Assembly (NCBI GenBank): GCA_002320285.1
Contig: DCKE01000023.1
Location: 1-64,000, forward strand
Source: Flavobacteriaceae bacterium UBA1682
GTDB lineage: Bacteria; Bacteroidota; Bacteroidia; Flavobacteriales; Flavobacteriaceae
DNA length: 64,000 nt
Reading direction: 5' to 3'
The notes beneath the pieces were generated by a model that worked only from the letters and a program-made list of their open reading frames with translations, ran no database searches and had not been told where the DNA came from. Made by a program: the position numbers and the translations under genes. Below, piece by piece: positions 26,203 to 34,608 of the stretch (position 1 is the stretch's first letter; each line of letters begins with the position of its first letter).

Positions 26203-26233
26203 AGTATATTAGCTTTAATTTGTTTTTTTAATG

Positions 26234-26280
26234 TAAAAATAGCATCCTAAAACCAACCGTTTCAGGATGCATTTTTTTTT
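26234..26280 (-). terminator. Intra-operon hairpin after atpE, attenuator-like
   Basis: The stem GCATCCT/AGGATGC (26242-26248 with 26264-26270) lies within A- and T-rich flanks. On the minus strand it is followed by TATTTTTAC. It sits between the atpE stop (26287) and atpF start (26202). It could partially terminate or protect the upstream message. Confidence 0.5.
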
Positions 26281-26286
26281 CAAAAA

Positions 26287-26487
26287 TTATTTTGCAATTA
26301 ATGCAACAACCACTGCGAACAATGCAACACCTTCGATAAGTGCAGCAGAGATAATCATTGCAGTTTGAATTTTTGAAGCTGCCTCAGGTTGACGAGCAAT
26401 AGCATCCATTGCAGATCCACCAATTTTTCCGATACCTATTCCTGCCGCTAAAGCAGCAATACCAGCACCAATTCCAGCTAAAATCAT
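26287..26487 (-). CDS. atpE: ATP synthase Fo c subunit
   Basis: 66 residues forming two TM helices joined by the polar loop IARQPEA. The first has the Gly/Ala-rich helix-packing motif GAGIAALAAGIGIG. The second carries the ion-carrying carboxylate Glu52 in ALIEGVALF. The residues around Glu52 do not show the extra Gln/Ser ligands of sodium-type rings, so proton coupling is likely. The protein is needed in many copies per enzyme. Confidence 0.96.
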   Translation of the reverse strand: MILAGIGAGIAALAAGIGIGKIGGSAMDAIARQPEAASKIQTAMIISAALIEGVALFAVVVALIAK

Positions 26488-26527
26488 AGTTAAAAATTTA
26501 TATAGTTAATATTTAATAAAACTCAGA

Positions 26528-27628
26528 TTAATGTTTGTCTTCTACAGCTTGACCAATGAATAGTGCCGACAATAATGTAAACACATAAGCTTGCAAGGCA
26601 GCGACTAATATTTCCAATGCACTCATGAACAATACAAATGCTCCAGAAACCGGTGCAATAAATACAGATTGGAATATAAAAATCAAAGAAACTAAACTCA
26701 AAATAATAATGTGACCAGCAGTGATGTTTGCAAACAAACGAATCATCAAAGCAACCGGTTTGGTGAACATCCCCATAACCTCAACTGGAACCATGATTGG
26801 CGCCAACCAAAGTGGAACTCCAGGAGTATTAAAGATGTGTCCCCAATAATTTTTATTCCCACTAAATATCGTGATCAAGAAAGTAAACATAGCCATCACA
26901 AAAGTAAAGGCGATATTTCCAGTAAGGTTAGAACTAAAAGGGAAGAAAGGAATTAAACCAAATAAGTTATTCACCCATATAATAAAGAATACGGTTAACA
27001 AATAAGGCATGAATTTTTCGTATTTTTTTGCGCCAATATTTGGTATAGCAATCTCATCTCTAACAAAAATAACCAAAGGCTCTAAGAAACCTGCAAGTCC
27101 TTTTGGAGCTGCATTGTTTTTCTTATAAGAACGGGCTACTGCGCTAAATACGATAAGGATTAATACCACAGAGAAAATCAAAGAAAACACATGTTTGGTA
27201 ATCGAGAAATTCATTGGTCTTTTAGAGAAATCTGTAATAGAAGGAGCCTCTACATGCTCTCCAGCAACTTGAGTTGCAAAAGCATCGGCATAGTAAATAT
27301 TTCCGTGATATCTAACAAACTGTTGTCCGTTTTTCTCTACCACTACTGTTGCATCATCATTATGATCAAACTCACTAGACATAAAAGTAACCAATCCATC
27401 GTTTGTCCAGAGAATAACTGGTAATGGCATAGAGTACGAATGACCATTGTAATCTAAAATATGGAATTCATGCGAGTCGGCAATGTGGTGCTGAATTAAT
27501 TCAGTAGCATCAAACTCTTCAGTTTCTTTGTCGTGACTTTGACTTCCATCGGCAGCTATTGAAACGAAAGGCATCAAGATCATCAATAGGGCAGATAAAT
27601 ACTTCATGAATTTTTTTGCGGTCATCAT
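26528..27628 (-). CDS. atpB: ATP synthase Fo a subunit with long exported N-terminal extension
   Basis: 366 residues, longer than the roughly 250-270 of many bacteria. The extra N-terminal approximately 130 residues start with a signal-like KYLSALLMILMPFVSIAA and a His/Asp-rich stretch (HHIADSHEFHILDYNGHS). This is a Bacteroidota-typical extension, presumably periplasmic. The channel part follows, with the essential Arg297 in MIRLFANITAGH and a C-terminal LQAYVFTLLSALFIGQA. It forms the proton half-channels against the c-ring. It lies 40 bases before atpE and 114 bases after the DUF6168 gene. Confidence 0.95.
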   Translation of the reverse strand: MMTAKKFMKYLSALLMILMPFVSIAADGSQSHDKETEEFDATELIQHHIADSHEFHILDYNGHSYSMPLPVILWTNDGLVTFMSSEFDHNDDATVVVEKNGQQFVRYHGNIYYADAFATQVAGEHVEAPSITDFSKRPMNFSITKHVFSLIFSVVLILIVFSAVARSYKKNNAAPKGLAGFLEPLVIFVRDEIAIPNIGAKKYEKFMPYLLTVFFIIWVNNLFGLIPFFPFSSNLTGNIAFTFVMAMFTFLITIFSGNKNYWGHIFNTPGVPLWLAPIMVPVEVMGMFTKPVALMIRLFANITAGHIIILSLVSLIFIFQSVFIAPVSGAFVLFMSALEILVAALQAYVFTLLSALFIGQAVEDKH

Positions 27629-27742
27629 TTTTACTTAAAAATTGAAAATTATGGTCTGTAAAATTTGATGCAAAGATAAAATTTTTAATTTATAAATTAC
27701 TGTTAATGATGAAAAAAAAATCTAGACGCATCTTACTATAAA

Positions 27743-28144
27743 TCAAACGGTTTCCTCTTTTTTGTCTTTTAATAAATCAACTACAAAAAAGGTTTCGAAA
27801 AATAAATATAAAAAATAGGGAATAAAAAATACCACTACGTCAGCTATATACGATCGATCATCGCTTCGAATAATCGGCAAAAGAAACAAAACAGACAGGA
27901 TCATTTTAAAAAAACTACTGGCCATAAACGCATAACCCGTGTACTCAGAAAAAACAGAATTGATGTACAAAATAGCTCCAAATAACAACAAAGTTACTGC
28001 AAAGAGAAAGCCATAAATCGCAAATGTGTTGTAATAGTACTCTCGCGGCTCTAAGATAAACTCGATAAAAAGATATTGCGCACCGCCTACGACGATAGTA
28101 AAAAGCAGTAAGTATTTTATAAAATTCAGTAATTGTTGTTTCAT
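27743..28144 (-). CDS. DUF6168-type four-helix membrane protein of the atp cluster
   Basis: 133 residues with four hydrophobic segments (YLLLFTIVVGGAQYLFIEF, FAIYGFLFAVTLLLFGAILY, AFMASSFFKMILSVLFLLPI, VVVFFIPYFLYLFFETFFVV). The C-terminus is short and charged. This fits the small DUF6168 proteins I associate with the position before atpB in flavobacteria. Position suggests a helper role in ATP synthase assembly, by analogy with AtpI, but this is inference. Confidence 0.72.
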   Translation of the reverse strand: MKQQLLNFIKYLLLFTIVVGGAQYLFIEFILEPREYYYNTFAIYGFLFAVTLLLFGAILYINSVFSEYTGYAFMASSFFKMILSVLFLLPIIRSDDRSYIADVVVFFIPYFLYLFFETFFVVDLLKDKKEETV

Positions 28145-28166
28145 TATGATTGTTGTTTTGTGAGTT

Positions 28167-28391
28167 TTAATTTTTTTTGTTTAACTGCTGCACTTGTTTA
28201 ATAACCAAATACATGGATATAAAAACAGCCAAAAGAGAGCAACTTACCGTAAATCCAGAATAATCGTTAGGGTATTTTTCATCCAACCACACTCCGAGAT
28301 AGGTTCCCGCTGCGATAACCACGCCCATTTGCAGTGCCATACCCGAAAAACGGATGTATTGGTTTACGGGTTTCTTTTGCTGGTCTTCCAT
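28167..28391 (-). CDS. AtpZ/AtpI family protein
   Basis: 74 residues with two TM helices: YIRFSGMALQMGVVIAAGTY and YSGFTVSCSLLAVFISMYLV. The pattern QMGVVIAAGTYLGVWLDEK is the family signature. Family members assist c-ring assembly or ion supply to the synthase. The gene lies 22 bases before the DUF6168 gene and 15 bases after bactofilin. Confidence 0.88.
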   Translation of the reverse strand: MEDQQKKPVNQYIRFSGMALQMGVVIAAGTYLGVWLDEKYPNDYSGFTVSCSLLAVFISMYLVIKQVQQLNKKN

Positions 28392-28406
28392 TTATTTGTC
28401 TTCCAT

Positions 28407-28796
28407 TTATTTGTCTTTCACTTTTTCATCCAAGGGCTTGATACCGGTCATTTTACAACTGGCTGTAAAAGTTGCCCCAAGTTCTACGGATAAATGTCCG
28501 ACGGTCACCTCTCCAGAAACCACTGCTGATGACTTTAAAATCAACAACTTCGAAACATTCATTTTTCCTTCAACAACTCCTTCAATATCCGCATTTTCAC
28601 AAACGACATCGCCTCTGATCTCCGCTCTAGGCCCCAGAACCAATCTTCCTTGGGAAGTAAAATTCCCCAATAATATGCCATCTAAACGAAAATCTGCAAT
28701 CGTTTCGATCGATCCAGTTATCGTAGTTCCTTCTACAATCCTATTCGTTTTCCCTAATAAGTCAGTATATATTTTCTTCTTGGGTTTATCAAACAT
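28407..28796 (-). CDS. Bactofilin family cytoskeletal protein
   Basis: 129 residues. A short N-terminal tail is followed by a right-handed beta-helix pattern of small hydrophobic repeats: NRIVEGTTITGSIETIADFR, LDGILLGNFTSQGRLVLGPR, VVCENADIEGVVEGKMNVSK. The C-terminus is charged (KPLDEKVKDK). Bactofilins polymerise without nucleotide and scaffold envelope machinery. It sits between porW/sprE and the atp genes in one run, with a 6-base gap after porW. Confidence 0.88.
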   Translation of the reverse strand: MFDKPKKKIYTDLLGKTNRIVEGTTITGSIETIADFRLDGILLGNFTSQGRLVLGPRAEIRGDVVCENADIEGVVEGKMNVSKLLILKSSAVVSGEVTVGHLSVELGATFTASCKMTGIKPLDEKVKDK

Positions 28797-28802
28797 CAGT
28801 AT

Positions 28803-31421
28803 TTATTTTTCTTTTTCAACTTTAGACTCCCAGTTTTTCTTCACCTGAATTACGGTATAATTCTCCGTAGATATGGTCGTCGCTTCATTTTCTATCTTGT
28901 ATTCCGACGCACTTTTAAGGTAAGCAATCACCGACTTAGCACTTGCCTCACTATCGAATCCATGAATTACAAAAAACACCTCATCTGCCGTGTAATAATC
29001 CTGTGAGAACTTGACTTTACCGTCATGTCTATCCAAGGCATAGCGCTGTAACTTCTTAGCCATCAGATCCGATTTGTCCAAAGACTCCACCGGTATTCTA
29101 TAAATGATTTTCCAGCTTTTAGATGGAGCATCACTCCAGGTCAAAGCATTTAATCGCGGTAAATCTCTATTGATGATTCGATCTGCCTCTTTTGCTTCCG
29201 GTTTGCCCGCATAGGTCAAAGCAACATAATTCAATGCTTTTTTATACCCCTCAACACCCTCTAATCGTCCGATAATATTTGCTTTAAGCAATTCATATTT
29301 CGGAAGATAGTCACTGTCGACAAATTGCACTATAGATTTATTTACTTGAGCCAAGGCCTCGACATAATTCCCTTTTCCGTATTCGTTATAGAGCTTGCCA
29401 TACACTTGTTCTGGCGAGCCTTCAACCTCCTCTGATATGTTTTTATTCAACAACAATTCTGCATATCTAGAATCGGGATGTTTCGACAGTATATTCTGCT
29501 TCCATTGCTCCGCTTTAGCCGGATTAATGCTTAAATAAATTTTGTATAAATTGTATTTCGCCGGCAAAACTAAACGTTCTTCGGGTTCAAACAACAACAA
29601 AGCCTCGAGTTTTTCCGCTGCCAATTCAAATTCGGCAAATTTATCACTGTAAATGGATCCCAGTTGGAAATACGCGAAATCTCTATCTTTTTTAATTGCA
29701 GTTAACTCCGCAGGATCTGTAGGAATTTGACCTTTGTAGAAGTCTACCGAATACCTTAGATTTTCTTCTGAACCAGCAGCTTCAGTCGCAGCTTGATCAG
29801 CGCCTTTTTCACCGGTTTTGGATTCTGAGCTAGCAGTCGATCCAACCGTTGCCGCATTCCATCGCCAGTTTTCTTTTAAATCACGGTTTCCCCAGCGTTT
29901 TTTAAATTCCAGCTTACCAAAAGCCACGGCATTTTGGGAATAGAAATAAAAATTAGATGCTCCGGATTTTGAATTAGTACTCGAGTTAGCTTTATTCGAA
30001 ACATCAGGCAAGCCTCCCAAAGCACCAGCTGCATTATTAAGCGGGTTATTGATCGCTGCAAAAGCCGATTGCCCACTACCCTGACTGCCCTTAGCAGCCA
30101 ACTGCTCTTTTCGATTGTCATCCAATCGCATTTTTTCAATCAATTGATTGATATAAGAATCCTTTTCGCTAGGACTCATACTGACCAAACGCAAAATACT
30201 GTCGCTGGTTTTGGCCGTGCGTTCATACATGACTACATCGTGAAGATTGTCTCTCTTTTTTGTAATTTGGAAAAACTCCTTGGTTTTAGGAGGCAACAAA
30301 ACAAGCGTACTATCATAGTATTGCCCCGCCCATTCATATTTTGCAGAGTTAAAATAAATTTCCGCCAAGCTTTTGTAGTTCGATGCTTTTAGATATTCAT
30401 CGCCCTTACTCTCCTTTAATGATTTTTTAAAATAATCAATTGCCACAGGTGTCTTCTCCTGTTTCAAATAGAATAGTCCGACTTGTCGGTTTAACAAATC
30501 CAAATACGGACGGTTTTCCCTATCCTTTAGCAGGTCTTTGTATTTATCCAGAAAAGCAGCGGTGTCGACTTTTTTAAAATCGCCATATAGGAGCTGATTG
30601 GCATGAGATTGAATCATATAAGGACGCGGAGAACGTCGATTCATATCAATAATATCTTGAAAAGACGCCATAGCAAGGTCCTTTTGGTCCAGTCGTCCAT
30701 AAAGTTGACCGAGAATAAAACTAAAGCGCGCTTTCTCTTCTATGCGTTCGGTTAACTTCTTGGCATCCACCAACGGAGTCACTGCACTGTCCATATGTCC
30801 AATATTGAGGTACGCCTGCGCCATTGTAGCAAGAGCATCAGCTCTATTCTGTCCAGCTAAACGCGAATCTTTCAACATTTTTTCGATATTCTGAATAGCC
30901 AATTCATCGTACATCAATCTCAAATTGGTTTTTTCACGCCAAACCTTAGCTTCATTAATCTTGTCGCTATCTGGGTATTTATAGAGAATATAATTGAACG
31001 CTTCTAAGGCTGGAATAAAACGGTTGTCGTAGTAACGCGATTTTCCCAATAACAAATAGGCTTCATCCATTTGTGGGTTTTTCTCGCGCCCGCCGATATA
31101 CATCGATCGTTTCTGAATGGCTTTAGTCGCTTTGTCTTCTGCTAATTGGAAATCGGGATCCTTGGGTTTGTCATCCAGCAATGCCCGCTCTTCCGGCTGC
31201 ATTCTTTCTATAGGCAAAACCTCCCAAAAGTTATCGTGATATTGATCTCTTAGGTTTATAAGTCCTTTATCAAAAGCGAGATTTCCGTTATACAAAACGT
31301 TGTATTTTGTATTTAACGATTGAAACTGCCTATTCACCAGGGCATCTTTTTTAGTGGAGCAGGCCCATATAAAAGCACCGATCACCAAGACTAAAATATA
31401 TTTAGAGATATTCGTTTTCAA
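28803..31421 (-). CDS. porW: Type IX secretion lipoprotein PorW/SprE
   Basis: 872 residues. The lipoprotein signal is ILVLVIGAFIWAC-STKKDALVNR. The opening of the mature part, QFQSLNTKYNVLYNGNLAFD, is characteristic of PorW/SprE. Many TPR-like helix pairs follow (AYLLLGKSRYYDNRFIPALE, AEIYFNSAKYEWAGQYYDST). A low-complexity Ala/Gly/Ser segment covers about residues 470-560. The C-terminal domain includes WSDAPSKSWKIIYRIPVESL. In Flavobacterium SprE and in Porphyromonas PorW are needed for type IX secretion and gliding, acting in the periplasm. It heads the run with bactofilin and atp genes. Confidence 0.9.
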   Translation of the reverse strand: MKTNISKYILVLVIGAFIWACSTKKDALVNRQFQSLNTKYNVLYNGNLAFDKGLINLRDQYHDNFWEVLPIERMQPEERALLDDKPKDPDFQLAEDKATKAIQKRSMYIGGREKNPQMDEAYLLLGKSRYYDNRFIPALEAFNYILYKYPDSDKINEAKVWREKTNLRLMYDELAIQNIEKMLKDSRLAGQNRADALATMAQAYLNIGHMDSAVTPLVDAKKLTERIEEKARFSFILGQLYGRLDQKDLAMASFQDIIDMNRRSPRPYMIQSHANQLLYGDFKKVDTAAFLDKYKDLLKDRENRPYLDLLNRQVGLFYLKQEKTPVAIDYFKKSLKESKGDEYLKASNYKSLAEIYFNSAKYEWAGQYYDSTLVLLPPKTKEFFQITKKRDNLHDVVMYERTAKTSDSILRLVSMSPSEKDSYINQLIEKMRLDDNRKEQLAAKGSQGSGQSAFAAINNPLNNAAGALGGLPDVSNKANSSTNSKSGASNFYFYSQNAVAFGKLEFKKRWGNRDLKENWRWNAATVGSTASSESKTGEKGADQAATEAAGSEENLRYSVDFYKGQIPTDPAELTAIKKDRDFAYFQLGSIYSDKFAEFELAAEKLEALLLFEPEERLVLPAKYNLYKIYLSINPAKAEQWKQNILSKHPDSRYAELLLNKNISEEVEGSPEQVYGKLYNEYGKGNYVEALAQVNKSIVQFVDSDYLPKYELLKANIIGRLEGVEGYKKALNYVALTYAGKPEAKEADRIINRDLPRLNALTWSDAPSKSWKIIYRIPVESLDKSDLMAKKLQRYALDRHDGKVKFSQDYYTADEVFFVIHGFDSEASAKSVIAYLKSASEYKIENEATTISTENYTVIQVKKNWESKVEKEK

Positions 31422-31527
31422 TATTCGAAGTTTAAGTACTTAACTTTTAAAACACTTTTTTAGTATGACTACTGGGTAAAAATACGGCACTTTTATCGAA
31501 AAAAATGATTTTTACACAAAAATAAGA

Positions 31528-31559
31528 AATCCGCTTAACCAAAATGGGTTAAGCGGATT
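31528..31559. terminator. Terminator after the ABC transporter ATPase gene
   Basis: AATCCGCTTAACC pairs with GGTTAAGCGGATT across a 6-nt loop. On the minus strand it is followed by TCTTATTTTTG. It ends the ABC operon before porW. Confidence 0.7.
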
Positions 31560-31597
31560 CTACGAATGAATAATAATTGAATGCAGATCGGTAATAA

Positions 31598-32296
31598 TTA
31601 AACTGAAAAAAAATGCTCCAGTTCTTGTAATGTCGTTTCGGACGGTACAACATCTTTGACGATGCGCCCTTTTTCCAACGCAACGATACGCGTGGAAACT
31701 TCGACCGTATGCTGTAAATCATGACTGGAAATCAACATCGTTGTCTCTTTAGATTCTGATTTTTGCTTGATGATATTTTTTAATCGAATTTGAGTTGTCG
31801 GATCCAAATTCGCGAACGGCTCATCCAAGATAACCACTTTTGGATTACCCAGAAATGCTGCTACAATACCGACCTTCTTTTGATTTCCCTTAGACAAATC
31901 CCTCAAATACTTTTTGATGTTTACTATTTCGCCGTTAAAGAAATCCGCATATTCCAATAGAAAACGTTGAACTTCAGTTTTATCCATACCCCTAAGCTCT
32001 CCGACAAAATAAAAATACTCTTCGGGAGTTAAATAGCCAATCAAAAAGGTTTCATCGATAAAGGCTGCTGTCAAAGGCTTCCAATCCTCGCTAATATTGA
32101 CCTCAAAACCGCTATTTAAAATAGTACCTTTTGAAGGAATAATCAGGTCGAGAAGCAAACTAAAAAAAGTAGTTTTGCCCGCACCATTATTACCGACTAA
32201 ACCAAAACACTCTCCCTTTTCAATATCCAAAGAATCGATGTCCAAAACCGTGGTACCGTTATATGCTTTAGATAAATTTCGTACTTGTATCATCAT
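31598..32296 (-). CDS. ABC transporter ATP-binding protein
   Basis: 232 residues, a complete nucleotide-binding domain. Walker A is VGNNGAGKTTFF, the signature is LSKGNQKKVGI, Walker B is VVILDEPFANLD and the switch His is in LISSHDLQHT. It is encoded 18 bases after the DUF5687 permease gene on the same strand, so the two likely form one transporter. This is an exporter-like arrangement with a single ATPase gene and a large permease. The substrate is unknown. Confidence 0.93.
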   Translation of the reverse strand: MMIQVRNLSKAYNGTTVLDIDSLDIEKGECFGLVGNNGAGKTTFFSLLLDLIIPSKGTILNSGFEVNISEDWKPLTAAFIDETFLIGYLTPEEYFYFVGELRGMDKTEVQRFLLEYADFFNGEIVNIKKYLRDLSKGNQKKVGIVAAFLGNPKVVILDEPFANLDPTTQIRLKNIIKQKSESKETTMLISSHDLQHTVEVSTRIVALEKGRIVKDVVPSETTLQELEHFFSV

Positions 32297-32314
32297 ATCT
32301 CTATTACTATAACT

Positions 32315-33784
32315 TTAATTTTTTTGTTTATAAGCCTTTAAAGCCTCATACTTTTCACTTTTATAAAGGACTTCTATTTTATCAAAAACCCGGTTTCTAA
32401 AGACCAAACCGCTTGCACCTATTACCGTCAGCGCAACAAGAGCCGCCTCTATACTCCAAAACGTTTTAAAACCGATATAAATCAGAACAGGAATAAATAT
32501 CTTGGGCATTGAAATCAGCAAAGCCTTTAAATTAAATGCCTGTTTTTCTCCCAGTACATTTTTGTTTTTCTCCAAATCAACGGGCGTTTTAATGTACGCA
32601 CCTCCCCACAAAACCAAATAGCCATTTACCCCTATATTAAAAACACCAGTCGCTAAGATCAACGCATAGACCTGCCAACCGAAATACAGATAAAACGAAC
32701 TCAGCGCCATTAAAACCAAAGTTCCCAAAACCATCAACCACCATTTAGCCATCAGGTAATCACGGTATTTAATATTTTGACACATCATCAACGGATAATA
32801 AGACGAATCCCAGCTCGGAACAAATTGCCCGAAGTTTAAAAGAAAGCCTCCGGTAATCACAATTCCAAAAGCAACATGCATAAAGTCGTTGTTATACCCA
32901 GGTACAAAATCACCAAAGGACAATATCCCAAAAAACAAAAAAAGTATACTCATCAACACTGTTGTTCGTGCTCTTTTATTTCTTTTGATCATTCTAATGT
33001 CGTTTTTCAAAAAGGTACTTATCGTACCAAAACGATCCAACCAACTAAAATCCTCGGTTTTCACCTCTTGCTGAGCTTTAGAAAGCGCTGCGTCCAAATA
33101 TAAATTTTTCGAATAAAAAGCAAAAGTTCCCTTATACAAAAGAACTAAAAGCCCCAAAGGCAAGATTACCAAAAACGGGTAATTATAGAAGGATGTAAAA
33201 AACACCGCAGTAAAAACGGTTAGATCGGCAATATCAAAATAATGCAACACTCCAACTACAGCAATAATTGCTAGTGTTATATAGAAAAAAACTGGACGGT
33301 TACTGATCAGTAAGTTTAGAAAATTGAAACAGTAGATCCACAACAATAAACTCAATCCCCATAACAGCACTTGTAATACCGGCATTCCCTCATAGATCAT
33401 GACCCCACATAACGGAATAAAGAAGAACAGCTGTATGATATTAAAAATAGAAACCACCGTTTTACCGAGAAAATAGCGGACCAATTGACTGCGTTTGATA
33501 TTGAGTACCACTAAAGGTTTAATATTTGCCGCAGGTAATTTCTGGAAGAAAAAGCGAAGAGTCAGATCCAATGCGAAGTAATAAATCAGATATTTATTAA
33601 TCGTTTCCAAGGGAGGCAATCCATTTTCCTCCAATAGGAAATAGCTTAAAAAGCCAAAAAGTACAAAAAGCCCAATTACATAAATAGCTCCTAGAAAAAA
33701 TAAAATTTTTAGAAAAAGATTGAGTTTAAAAGAAGCTGACCTTGAAAAAGCTTTCCACTCTAAAGTCAAGAGAAATTTTAACAT
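32315..33784 (-). CDS. DUF5687 family ABC permease-like membrane protein
   Basis: 489 residues from ATG at 33784. The frame reaches 33838 but MLKFLLTLEWKAFSRSASFK is the natural start. About ten hydrophobic segments are visible, e.g. ILFFLGAIYVIGLFVLFGFL, IFNIIQLFFFIPLCGVMIYE and FLLNFGQFVPSWDSSYYPLM. The last of these, a loop with a conserved-looking WDSSYYPLMM, resembles DUF5687 permeases of Bacteroidota. With the ATPase downstream it likely forms an ABC transporter in the inner membrane. Confidence 0.8.
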   Translation of the reverse strand: MLKFLLTLEWKAFSRSASFKLNLFLKILFFLGAIYVIGLFVLFGFLSYFLLEENGLPPLETINKYLIYYFALDLTLRFFFQKLPAANIKPLVVLNIKRSQLVRYFLGKTVVSIFNIIQLFFFIPLCGVMIYEGMPVLQVLLWGLSLLLWIYCFNFLNLLISNRPVFFYITLAIIAVVGVLHYFDIADLTVFTAVFFTSFYNYPFLVILPLGLLVLLYKGTFAFYSKNLYLDAALSKAQQEVKTEDFSWLDRFGTISTFLKNDIRMIKRNKRARTTVLMSILFLFFGILSFGDFVPGYNNDFMHVAFGIVITGGFLLNFGQFVPSWDSSYYPLMMCQNIKYRDYLMAKWWLMVLGTLVLMALSSFYLYFGWQVYALILATGVFNIGVNGYLVLWGGAYIKTPVDLEKNKNVLGEKQAFNLKALLISMPKIFIPVLIYIGFKTFWSIEAALVALTVIGASGLVFRNRVFDKIEVLYKSEKYEALKAYKQKN

Positions 33785-34144
33785 AGCAACATGCGGTTTT
33801 ATATAATAAGTATACTTTAGACTGAATTTGTTACACATTTGACAATTTTTTTTTCAAACTCCGTCGTTTTATATATACTCTATGATGATTTACAAAGAAA
33901 ATCGCTCTCACAAAGAAGGCATACACCACCACATCCGCCTTTAGCTGTGCGGATTTTAGATTCACCTTAAAAATAGCGAGTGCCTATCGATTCTCTGAAG
34001 ATCAACTGCTTTTTAATAATTATATTTGCAGTATAAAAAGACACCTTAAAATGAATATATGCCGTCGCAACAAGCCTCAAGCTGCAAACAGCTCGTTATA
34101 AAAAATCTGCGATTTCATATTCCTAATCAAACAACAGAATCTAC
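33785..34144. other. Intergenic region between the divergent ABC permease and 34145 genes
   Basis: 360 bases. A perfect plus-strand -7 box TATATTTG lies at 34021-34028, predicting a 5' UTR of about 110 nt for the 34145 gene. A short stem ATCCGC/GCGGAT at about 33939-33960 is followed by TTT. I see no coding potential. Confidence 0.5.
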
Positions 34145-34552
34145 ATGAAAAAAGACATTATTATTCCCGTGGTCAAAGATGTTTTTATGGCTGCCGTATA
34201 TGAATGGAATGAGGAGTTTGCCAGTCATGCTTGGTATGCCTATCTCATCAACAAGAGCGAATTGCCCTTAGAAGCCATTATGATCATCTCTCAAGCAGAA
34301 GGAACTATTGACGCGGAGATGAGAAAAAGCACCCTATTTAGACATGCCTTTCCCAGGTTAGAGGCAGGCGCATCGATAAAGGTAGAGCTACTAGACGAGA
34401 ATATTTTTCAACTTGACAATCGATTTATGGTCACTTTCTTTTCGGAGGGAACCCTATTTGACAAAAACTATATTTTTCCCGCAAATACGATTAGTGTTGA
34501 CCAAGTGGTCGATTTGGACATCAATACCCATCAAGGCATTTTATCTCAATAA
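34145..34552 (+). CDS. Conserved hypothetical protein, 135 aa
   Basis: A soluble protein opening MKKDIIIPVVKDVFMAAVYE. It has YAYLINKSELPLEAIMIISQ, MRKSTLFRHAFPRLEAGAS and DNRFMVTFFSEGTLFDKNY, which suggest an all-beta fold. I recall similar Bacteroidota proteins carrying the misleading label phenylalanyl-tRNA synthetase alpha-like. Nothing here resembles a synthetase catalytic domain, so I do not use that name. It is monocistronic, with a 110-nt leader and a strong terminator. Confidence 0.78.
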   Translation: MKKDIIIPVVKDVFMAAVYEWNEEFASHAWYAYLINKSELPLEAIMIISQAEGTIDAEMRKSTLFRHAFPRLEAGASIKVELLDENIFQLDNRFMVTFFSEGTLFDKNYIFPANTISVDQVVDLDINTHQGILSQ

Positions 34553-34556
34553 AAAT

Positions 34557-34592
34557 ACGCCCCTAAAACCGAAAGGATTTAGGGGCGTTTTA
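34557..34592. terminator. Intrinsic terminator between convergent 34145 and terC-like genes
   Basis: ACGCCCCTAAA pairs with TTTAGGGGCGT across a 10-nt loop and is followed by TTTATTT. Confidence 0.8.
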
Positions 34593-34608
34593 TTTAAAAT
34601 ATTTTTAT

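Noticed and set aside
22627..28391. Missing atpD and atpC as a deletion
   Set aside because: Bacteroidota normally carry the beta and epsilon genes in a separate operon, so their absence here is ordinary.
28354..28848. 164-codon plus-strand frame over bactofilin
   Set aside because: It is antisense to bactofilin, with low-complexity Ser/Phe composition typical of shadow frames.
34145..34552. Phenylalanyl-tRNA synthetase-like name for the 135-aa protein
   Set aside because: No class II synthetase motif is present; the label is a database habit, not supported by sequence.
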